DNA of 17,219 nt from Croceimicrobium sp965658965 (lineage in GTDB: Bacteria; Bacteroidota; Bacteroidia; Flavobacteriales; Schleiferiaceae). The DNA is taken from assembly GCA_965658965.1 (NCBI GenBank), contig CBFHVV010000058.1, positions 1-17,219 of the forward strand, in the 5' to 3' direction. Numbering within the stretch: position 1 is the stretch's first letter; each line of letters starts with the position of its first letter. Of the stretch, positions 7,111 to 13,515 are shown in pieces. Position numbers and translations under genes: made by a program. The notes beneath the pieces were generated by a model that saw only the letters and a program-made list of their open reading frames with translations, was not told the origin of the DNA and searched no databases.

Positions 7111-8190
7111 CTATTGATAGCCGAACTCCGCAATCACAGGATAATGGTCAGAAAGTGTTTCTGTTCGAACTTTATAATCAAAGCAGCGCAGTTCTTTCGA
7201 GTACAAGATATAGTCGATTCGAAGGGGTATGGGGCCACGGTTAAAGGTTCTTACCAAACCATCGCCAGCAGTAATAAAGCTATCACTTAGTTCGTCGGTT
7301 ACACTTTGATAGGTGTAACTACTTGGCGGGTCGTTGAAGTCACCCGCTAAAATAACCGGATAGGGGCTCTCGGCTAATAATTCTTTTAAGTTATCTACTT
7401 GAAATGCTCTGCGGCGGAAGGCGGCTTTTAAATCGCCACCAACCTTGCTAAGTCCCTTAGTTATTTGATCTTGGTTTTTATCACTCAAGCTTCCCAAATC
7501 GGCATAGTCTTCGTCTTTTAAGCCGATAGAAGCCAGATGGACGTTAATCATGCGCACCGTGCGGCCTTGCCAGTCTATATCGCAAACCAAAGCCTTTCCC
7601 TTTGATCCAATAGAGTCGGGGATAGCAAACTGGTGGGTAAAACTGTTATTAATTGGGTAGCGGGAATAGGTTACTTGTCCTACGGCTCCAGCTTTTTCTT
7701 TAAAGCTGGTATAGCGGTAATTTAGTTTCACTTTTAAGGCTGGACTTAATTCACGGAATTCCTGAAATTGTAAAATATCGGGATTCTCATCTAAAATTAA
7801 TTCCTCAACTTGTTGGGGTACGTTTTCTACGTCTAACCATTTGTAGTGATTTAACATTCTCACATTGTATGTCATCACCTTAAGGGTTGTGCCACTAGCA
7901 ATTACTTGGTTACTTCCTCTAAATTGATAAAGTTCCCCTAATTGACTGAAGCCAAGGGCTATGGCCACGCATGGAAGGATAACCTTAAGTTTTAGACGCA
8001 AGGCCCAATAAATAGCAAAGGTAATATTACCGAGGAGTAAGTAAGGGTAAGCTAATCCTAAAAATGAGAACCATGAAATAATGCGAGGGTCTATATAACC
8101 TACTAGGTAGGAGGCCATTAAAAGGAAAGCAATAATGGTATTAATTACATATAAGATGCCATCAAAAAACGATTTTTTTCGGGCAGCCAT
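7111..8190 (-). CDS. Membrane-anchored endonuclease/exonuclease/phosphatase family protein
   Basis: The product has 359 residues. Three hydrophobic segments (about 11-31, 39-62 and 69-84) precede an EEP domain of DNase I / exonuclease III / synaptojanin fold (about 103-359). Catalytic motifs are visible in order: N109 in VMTYNVR, E144 in LQFQEF, H218 in MINVHLAS, D284 and N286 in LAGDFNDPP, D325 in LRIDYIL, and D348/H349 in LSDHYPV. All metal-binding and catalytic residues are therefore present, predicting Mg2+-dependent phosphodiester or phosphomonoester cleavage. Positive charges at the N-terminus (ARKK) and between segments 2 and 3 (RLKLK) suggest these face the cytoplasm, which would put the EEP domain in the periplasm. 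The substrate could be nucleic acid, a phospholipid head group or another phosphoester. It is the last gene of the recQ-to-EEP run and overlaps the rhomboid gene by one base (TAATG). Confidence 0.88.
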   Translation of the reverse strand: MAARKKSFFDGILYVINTIIAFLLMASYLVGYIDPRIISWFSFLGLAYPYLLLGNITFAIYWALRLKLKVILPCVAIALGFSQLGELYQFRGSNQVIASGTTLKVMTYNVRMLNHYKWLDVENVPQQVEELILDENPDILQFQEFRELSPALKVKLNYRYTSFKEKAGAVGQVTYSRYPINNSFTHQFAIPDSIGSKGKALVCDIDWQGRTVRMINVHLASIGLKDEDYADLGSLSDKNQDQITKGLSKVGGDLKAAFRRRAFQVDNLKELLAESPYPVILAGDFNDPPSSYTYQSVTDELSDSFITAGDGLVRTFNRGPIPLRIDYILYSKELRCFDYKVRTETLSDHYPVIAEFGYQ

Positions 8191-9080
8191 TAGTCTTTAC
8201 CAAATTTAAAGAGATGTTCCTTTTCATCTTTGCTAAGGCTATCGTAACCACTAGTGCTAATTTTATCTAAAATTTGATTCAATCTTGTTTCATCGTTCAC
8301 CGGACTTCGCTTTTGGCGATAGCCTTTGTTAAATCCGCCAGAAGAGTATACCGTTTTCAGCTTCGGCTTGCCTTTAAATAAATTTGAGATGCGATCTAAT
8401 AAGCCAGAAAAGCCATCGGTCAAGTCGCGACCACCTCTGTAAAAGCGCGCCATTAAAAAGCCAAAAGCGGCTCCTCCTAAATGAGCAATTCTTCCACCCG
8501 CATTAGCGCCATCGCCTAATCCGATTAAATCGGTTAGTAGGGCAAAAGCTGCCAGGCCCCAAAGCGGCACGGTAACAATAAAAAAAATGCGTACTGGAAA
8601 ACGTGGATTATAAGTAGCAATTGCAAAAATTATAGCCATCACACCCGCCGAGGCACCGCGATTATTACTGATGTTTACTACATCATTAAAGGCAGGAAAA
8701 ATATTGTAAAAAAGTACATAGAGTATTCCTCCTAAAATGCCTCCCATTAAATAGGTGCTAATCAAGCGGCGACTGCCAAAATACTCTAGAAATAATTTAC
8801 CTCCGAAAAAGAGCCACAACATATTGAAGAGGATGTGTAAAAAGCCTTCGTGTAAAAACATGTAGCTAATTAGGGTCCAGGGTCTTGTGGCCAAAGTGAT
8901 CAAATCACTGGGCAAGGCGGTAAAGCCAATAAAAAAACCGGCAACGTTAATCTGCAGCAAAAAGCTTAAAATGCGTAATACTAAGAAGACTACATAAACT
9001 CCTAAATTGACTAATATGAGTCGGGTAAGAGCGTCTCCACTCTTAAAACTAAGTTTGATATCATCAATTATACTAGCCAT
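8190..9080 (-). CDS. Rhomboid family intramembrane serine protease with a cytosolic C-terminal tail
   Basis: The product has 296 residues. The six-helix rhomboid core spans about residues 20-212. HILFN (H82, N86) is the oxyanion-region motif of helix 2, the nucleophile is S144 in RGASAG, and the general base is H200 in IAHLGG. The catalytic dyad is intact, so it should cleave transmembrane substrates within the inner membrane. After the core there is a basic linker (about 213-260) and a C-terminal helical motif LNQILDKISTSGYDSLSKDE (267-286). This resembles the short conserved tail (DUF6576-type) seen on Bacteroidetes rhomboids, although the name is from memory. It sits directly after a second rhomboid gene and is coupled to both neighbours by TAATG overlaps. 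Substrates are unknown. Confidence 0.92.
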   Translation of the reverse strand: MASIIDDIKLSFKSGDALTRLILVNLGVYVVFLVLRILSFLLQINVAGFFIGFTALPSDLITLATRPWTLISYMFLHEGFLHILFNMLWLFFGGKLFLEYFGSRRLISTYLMGGILGGILYVLFYNIFPAFNDVVNISNNRGASAGVMAIIFAIATYNPRFPVRIFFIVTVPLWGLAAFALLTDLIGLGDGANAGGRIAHLGGAAFGFLMARFYRGGRDLTDGFSGLLDRISNLFKGKPKLKTVYSSGGFNKGYRQKRSPVNDETRLNQILDKISTSGYDSLSKDEKEHLFKFGKD

Positions 9081-9823
9081 TAGTAAAAGGTACCATTATT
9101 TTTTTTCCAGTAGCGTAAAAGCAAAAAGCCAAACAACATGCCGCCCAAATGAGCAAAATGTGCTACGTTAGAAGCAGGGTCATTTGCAATACCATTGTAC
9201 AATTCTAGCGCACCATAGATGGCAACAAAGTATTTTACCTTAACCGGTAATACAAAGTAAATGTAAATGTATTGATTGGGGAATAGCATCCCGAAAGCCA
9301 ATAATACACCAAAAACAGCTCCAGAGGCACCAACGGTAGGCGCATTTAAAAGGGCATTGGCCTGCCCCATAATTGGGTTCGAATAATTTTGGCCGTTTTG
9401 CCAAAGGCTAGCTCCTTCTCTTAAAATAGTTTCTACTTGGCCTTCAGTAAGTTGGCTAATTAAGGAACTGTACTCCCAGTATTCAAAGCCAAGATGCAAA
9501 AGCGCAGCGCCCAAGCCAGTTACAAAATAATAGATTAAGAAGCGTTTAGGGCCCCAGACATTTTCCAGCGCATTACCGAACATCCAAAGGGCAAACATAT
9601 TAAAGAAAATATGCCCCAAGTTTCCATGCATAAACATGTGGGTAACAAGTTGAAAAGGCATGAAGTTTTCCGACTGAGGCAGATAAACCCCTAAAAGTCG
9701 AACGAGGTCTAGGCCAAAAACATTACTTAATACTACGGTACCTATAAAAAATAAACCGTTGATTATAAGCAGGTTTTTAATTACTTCGGGAAGTAACTTA
9801 AACTGTAGAGGTGACTGCTGCAT
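9080..9823 (-). CDS. Rhomboid family intramembrane serine protease
   Basis: The product has 247 residues with a six-helix rhomboid core. HIFFN (H71, N75) follows the HMFMHGNLG segment, the nucleophile is S167 in TVGASGAVFG, and the base is H225 in AHFAHLGG, so the protease should be active. Between helices 3 and 4 (about residues 115-162) there is an unusually long polar insertion rich in Q, N and E, containing LTEGQVETILREG. The neighbouring paralogue has only a short loop at this point. The insertion probably lies at the membrane surface and may shape substrate access. The gene overlaps mutL upstream and the second rhomboid downstream by one base each (TAATG). The two rhomboids differ clearly in sequence and tail, so they are an old duplication or separate acquisitions, not a recent copy. 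Confidence 0.93.
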   Translation of the reverse strand: MQQSPLQFKLLPEVIKNLLIINGLFFIGTVVLSNVFGLDLVRLLGVYLPQSENFMPFQLVTHMFMHGNLGHIFFNMFALWMFGNALENVWGPKRFLIYYFVTGLGAALLHLGFEYWEYSSLISQLTEGQVETILREGASLWQNGQNYSNPIMGQANALLNAPTVGASGAVFGVLLAFGMLFPNQYIYIYFVLPVKVKYFVAIYGALELYNGIANDPASNVAHFAHLGGMLFGFLLLRYWKKNNGTFY

Positions 9824-11673
9824 TAATTAAAACTTTTATCAATATCACTTAAAGTGAGATTTACAATTACTGGTTTTCCATCGGGGCTATGATAGGGCGA
9901 TTCACTGGCAAAGAGTTCATCCACCAAATTAGCCATAGCCTGAGTTTCAATAAGTGTTCCCCTTCCAAAAGCCGCCACTTTGGCCATTTTTCGTGCCATT
10001 GTTTCTTGATACTCTCTTTCGGAACTCTCGTTGAAATCTTTATGTGCCTCAATAATATTTTCAATTATTTCTTGCACGGGGGCATTATCAATAAATAAAG
10101 GAACACCGTGCACCACCAATTGGTTTTTACCAAACTCATCTAAATCAAAACCTAAAGCTCTTAATTTGGGGAGAATTTCTTGGCTTAAGGAAAAATCAGC
10201 CGCATTGAGCTCAACATTTTGGGGAAATATTAATTGCTGACTAGGTATTTGGCGGTTATGCAAGGCATTTACGATTTTCTCAAACAAGATTCGCTCCTTA
10301 GCACGTCGTTGATGAATGAGGATTAGGCCATCCGTATGCTTAGTGAGAATGTATTTGCCACCCAGTTCTAGATAGGTTTTACGAGAATTTGCTGCTCCCT
10401 CATGGCTCGGCAATAATTCTTTCTGCTCACTCTCTTGGCTTGGCATCTCAGGAATTTGCCCTAAAAGCGATTCCCATTCTTTGCTTTGCGGACTCTCGGG
10501 TCGCTGATAATTGGATCCAGTTTTAAAACTACCCTGACTGCTTTTATTGGATCCATCACTTGTAAGCCCCTGATTAAAAGGGTTAAAGCTTGGGTCAATA
10601 TAAATGCCAGGGGCTTCTACCGAATCACTTTTAGGATAACTTACAAATTGCTGATCATGCTCAAAATCTAAGCTTGGTGCAATATTATATTGTCCCAAAC
10701 TATGTTTTACCGAAGAGCGGATAATAGTGTGTATGGCACGTTCATCGTCAAATTTTACCTCTGTTTTGGTGGGATGAATATTTACATCTATGCGCGCAGG
10801 ATCAAGCTCTAAGTACAAGAAATAACTAGGATAGCTATCCTCTAAAAGTAGTCCTTCAAAAGCCTTTTGTACCGCTTTATGCAGATAAGCATTTTTGATA
10901 AAACGATGATTAACAAAGAAAAACTGCTCACCGCGGGTTTTACGTGCAAATTCTGGTTTGCCTACAAAACCATGAATGCTTAATATCTCCGTAGATTCTT
11001 CTACTGGAACCAATTTTTCATTGTACTTCTTACCAAAAATATTTACGATTCTTTGCCGAAGACTGCTAGCTGGTAAATTGAAAATTTCCGAGCCATTGTG
11101 CTCAAAGCTAAAGGCCACAGAAGGATGAGCCATTGCCACTCTTTCAAACTCATCAATTATATGTCTTTGTTCTACCTGGTTAGATTTCAGGAAATTGCGC
11201 CGAGCGGGAATATTATAGAATAAATTTCGTACTTCAATATTAGTCCCTTTAGGACAAGAGCAGAACTCTTGTGACTCAACTTCATTTGCAGAAACTTTAA
11301 GATGCGTACCTAATTCTGAATCTGCTTTTCTACTGCGCAAATCAACCTGAGCCACCGCGGCAATAGAGGCCAAAGCTTCGCCTCTAAATCCTTTAGTAAT
11401 AATGCTGAAAATGTCCTCAGCCTTGGTGATTTTACTGGTGGCGTGCCTTTCAAAAGCCATTCGGCTATCGGTCTCGCTCATGCCCTTACCATTATCAATT
11501 ACTTGAATGAAAGTCTTTCCGCTTTCCTTCGCAATTAATTTTATTTCCGTGGCATCGGAGTCAACACTATTCTCCAGCAACTCTTTTACCACAGAAGCAG
11601 GTCTTTGCACTACTTCACCAGCGGCAATTTGGTTAGCTACATTATCGGGCAGAAGCCTGATGATATCGGCCAT
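9823..11673 (-). CDS. mutL: DNA mismatch repair protein MutL, endonuclease motifs degenerate
   Basis: The product has 616 residues. The GHKL ATPase domain (about 1-330) is complete: IAAGEVVQRPASVVKELLEN (16-35) with the catalytic E31 and Mg-binding N35, VIDNGKGM (58-65), and TKGFRGEALASI (93-104). A low-complexity S/Q/P/G linker follows (about 335-430), then the dimerisation domain (about 432-616). MutL couples MutS mismatch recognition to downstream excision. In nicking MutL proteins the C-terminal domain has DQHA-x2-E-x4-E and a CPHGRP motif. Here the corresponding stretches read HQRRAKERILFE (454-465) and SPDGKP (596-601), so the metal-binding Asp, His and Cys are missing. This resembles the non-nicking Escherichia coli situation. 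The gene is embedded between a small membrane protein gene and two rhomboid genes, with TAATG overlaps on both sides. Confidence 0.96.
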   Translation of the reverse strand: MADIIRLLPDNVANQIAAGEVVQRPASVVKELLENSVDSDATEIKLIAKESGKTFIQVIDNGKGMSETDSRMAFERHATSKITKAEDIFSIITKGFRGEALASIAAVAQVDLRSRKADSELGTHLKVSANEVESQEFCSCPKGTNIEVRNLFYNIPARRNFLKSNQVEQRHIIDEFERVAMAHPSVAFSFEHNGSEIFNLPASSLRQRIVNIFGKKYNEKLVPVEESTEILSIHGFVGKPEFARKTRGEQFFFVNHRFIKNAYLHKAVQKAFEGLLLEDSYPSYFLYLELDPARIDVNIHPTKTEVKFDDERAIHTIIRSSVKHSLGQYNIAPSLDFEHDQQFVSYPKSDSVEAPGIYIDPSFNPFNQGLTSDGSNKSSQGSFKTGSNYQRPESPQSKEWESLLGQIPEMPSQESEQKELLPSHEGAANSRKTYLELGGKYILTKHTDGLILIHQRRAKERILFEKIVNALHNRQIPSQQLIFPQNVELNAADFSLSQEILPKLRALGFDLDEFGKNQLVVHGVPLFIDNAPVQEIIENIIEAHKDFNESSEREYQETMARKMAKVAAFGRGTLIETQAMANLVDELFASESPYHSPDGKPVIVNLTLSDIDKSFN

Positions 11674-11951
11674 TAATACTTTATTATATAGTAAGTTATG
11701 CTGATTAAACCCAGTATAATAAACAAGAGCATTCGGTTGGAAGAATTGACCTTAGTTTGTCTTGCATCTTGCCAAGTAGAGTTTAGGTTCTGACGCAAAC
11801 TGGCATTTTTCGCTTCCGGACTAAGCTCTTTTTCATATTTGCGTTTTATTTCCTCCAGTCGCTCTTTCCGTTCGCTATAGTAACGTGGTTTAAAGTCGAA
11901 GGACTTGTGACGATTTTGCTTTATGAAACTCGGTAACTTAGGCGCTTCCAT
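11673..11951 (-). CDS. Small membrane protein of the FDxKPRYY family, function unknown
   Basis: The product has 92 residues. The N-terminal part is basic and soluble, with the signature SFDFKPRYYSERKERL (residues 17-32). A charged helical stretch follows (about 25-60), and a C-terminal hydrophobic segment (about 73-91, LLFIILGLISITYYIIKY) gives a tail-anchored topology with the basic part in the cytoplasm. Small proteins with an F-D-x-K-PRYY motif next to mutL and rhomboid genes are a recurring feature of flavobacterial genomes, where, from memory, some are labelled riboflavin synthase beta subunit. Nothing here resembles lumazine synthase: it is far too short and has a membrane anchor. The gene is coupled to mutL by a TAATG overlap and lies eight bases after the transglycosylase stop. 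A membrane adaptor role is a guess. Confidence 0.85.
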   Translation of the reverse strand: MEAPKLPSFIKQNRHKSFDFKPRYYSERKERLEEIKRKYEKELSPEAKNASLRQNLNSTWQDARQTKVNSSNRMLLFIILGLISITYYIIKY

Positions 11952-11959
11952 GCTTAAAT

Positions 11960-12940
11960 TTATTTTTCGGTGCTCCCCTCTTTTTTCACTTTCGTAGATG
12001 CGTCAAATAATTCTTGAGGGACTTTAATCATATAAAGTTTACCACTCTTATTAGGTAAATATTCTAAACGCAACCAGGGGTTATGAAATTTCAATTGGCG
12101 GTAGCTTAATCCAAATTGGCTATTAAAATGATCAACATGGCTTAAGCTGCTATCAACGGGAACATCTACAGTAGCAATTGGATGATAAGCGTGATCTTCC
12201 TTGAGGTGAAAACCATATTTCCCAGGCTGAGAAATTATTTCCTTTACCGCCATAATACGATATAAGTAGCGCGCTGTTTCTGGATTTAAGGTTAGATCAA
12301 AAAAGCTTTCGGCGCGTTGGCGTTCTAATTGCCTCGAAACTCCAGCGATTCCCATATTATAGGAAGCGGCTGCTAAAGTCCAGGTACCCAATTTTGCTTT
12401 TGCCTCCAGCAAGTACATACAAGCCACGCGTGTCGCTTTTTCTAAATGGTATCTCTCATCCACGGCATTATTAACCTCTAAATTATAGTCTTTCGCGGTA
12501 CCTTCCATTAGTTGCCAAAAGCCTACTGCTCCAGCTGGCGAAACCACATTCATAAAGCCAGACTCGATGAGTGGCAGGTATTTAAAATCTTCAGGTATAC
12601 CATATTCGGCCAGAATAGGCTCAATAATAGGGAAGTAGCGCTTAGAACGTTTGAGGAAAAGTAAAGTTTGGCTTTGCCAATAGGTATTTACTAAAAGTTC
12701 ACGGTCAAAGGCTTCTCTAATCTGCTCATCTATAAAAGGATAGCTTTCTCCAGCAAAGTCTAAACTCTCGGGTAAAGCGATACTGTAAATACCGTAATTT
12801 TCGTTGAATGCTTTTTGGAACTCATCGTTTGCTAGTCCCGATTGCTGACCTTCAACATGTGGATAAGTAAAAAAACTGAAGATGGAACTCATCAGAAATA
12901 AGAGAACAATAAAGCTGAAGGCTTTTAAACTTTTACGCAT
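11960..12940 (-). CDS. Membrane-bound lytic transglycosylase, GH23 (MltD-like)
   Basis: The product has 326 residues. A hydrophobic N-terminal segment (about 7-25) acts as an uncleaved anchor or signal peptide and directs the enzyme to the periplasm. The SLT/GH23 domain covers about 115-235: the catalytic glutamate is E126 in LPLIESGF, followed by SPAGAVGFWQLM (134-145), and AAASYNMG (190-197) completes the active-site cleft. The enzyme cleaves the MurNAc-GlcNAc bond of peptidoglycan, forming 1,6-anhydromuramyl ends. Residues about 270-308 (FGLSYRQLKFHNPWL followed by GKLYMIKVP) resemble a single degenerate LysM-like wall-binding module, whereas MltD proteins usually carry clear LysM repeats. 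The gene overlaps rfbC by one base (TAATG). It may act in wall turnover during growth or division. Confidence 0.9.
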   Translation of the reverse strand: MRKSLKAFSFIVLLFLMSSIFSFFTYPHVEGQQSGLANDEFQKAFNENYGIYSIALPESLDFAGESYPFIDEQIREAFDRELLVNTYWQSQTLLFLKRSKRYFPIIEPILAEYGIPEDFKYLPLIESGFMNVVSPAGAVGFWQLMEGTAKDYNLEVNNAVDERYHLEKATRVACMYLLEAKAKLGTWTLAAASYNMGIAGVSRQLERQRAESFFDLTLNPETARYLYRIMAVKEIISQPGKYGFHLKEDHAYHPIATVDVPVDSSLSHVDHFNSQFGLSYRQLKFHNPWLRLEYLPNKSGKLYMIKVPQELFDASTKVKKEGSTEK

Positions 12941-13488
12941 TAATATCGGAATTGTGAATTAAGGTCACTTAAAGGTTTCGCCTCAAGGTCTTTAGGAGAA
13001 AGGAGTGGGTTTTCTACATTCCAATCAATACCAATTTCAGGATCATTCCAAAGAACTGAACCCTCACTTTCTTTATTATATAAATTGGTGCATTTGTAGC
13101 TGAAAATAGTTTGATCCTCTAAAGTTAGGAATCCATGGGCAAAGCCGGGAGGTACCCAAAACATCATTTTGTTTTCGCCACTAAGCATTACTTTATGATG
13201 TTTGCCATAGGTGGGCGAGCCCTTGCGGATATCTACAACAACATCTAATACCGATCCTTGAATTACGCGCACTAACTTCCCCTGCGCAAAGGGCGGGTTT
13301 TGGAAATGTAAACCTCTTAAAACACCCTTGTTAGACATAGATTGATTGTCCTGCACAAATTCGTGATGAACATCAAATCTGGCGAAAGCCTCTTTACTGT
13401 AAGATTCAAAAAAGTATCCACGATCATCGCCAAAAACTTGCGGCATGATTTCTAATAAACCCGGGATATTGGTTTCAATTACTTGCAT
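12940..13488 (-). CDS. rfbC: dTDP-4-dehydrorhamnose 3,5-epimerase
   Basis: The product has 182 residues, the normal length for RmlC/RfbC. It epimerises C3 and C5 of dTDP-4-keto-6-deoxyglucose on the way to dTDP-L-rhamnose for surface polysaccharide. The cupin core is complete. DDRGYFFESY (21-30) and GVLRGLHFQ (55-63) contain the catalytic base H61. VLDVVVDIRKGSPTYG (80-95) and WVPPGFAHGF (111-120) contain H118. Y131 in FSYKC is the expected acid, and D167 near the C-terminus fits the partner of the histidine. No rfbA, rfbB or rfbD lies in the window, so this member of the pathway is separated from its usual cluster and placed between recQ and a wall hydrolase. The stop overlaps the transglycosylase start (TAATG), and 27 bases separate it from recQ. 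Confidence 0.95.
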   Translation of the reverse strand: MQVIETNIPGLLEIMPQVFGDDRGYFFESYSKEAFARFDVHHEFVQDNQSMSNKGVLRGLHFQNPPFAQGKLVRVIQGSVLDVVVDIRKGSPTYGKHHKVMLSGENKMMFWVPPGFAHGFLTLEDQTIFSYKCTNLYNKESEGSVLWNDPEIGIDWNVENPLLSPKDLEAKPLSDLNSQFRY

Positions 13489-13515
13489 TTAAATGTATTG
13501 CAGGGTTAGATTTTT

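Noticed and set aside
10390..10660. Possible fusion junction or low-complexity repeat in mutL
   Set aside because: The S/Q/P/G-rich stretch is the flexible linker expected between the ATPase and dimerisation domains of MutL, and no direct repeat is visible.
9867..10671. Several short open frames in other frames across mutL
   Set aside because: All lie inside the well-supported mutL frame and lack motifs. They are shadows of its codon use.
7111..11951. The mutL-rhomboid-EEP region as a phage defence island
   Set aside because: The membrane EEP protein and proteases invite the idea, but the base composition matches the neighbours, the flanking genes are housekeeping, and no defence-specific domain is present.
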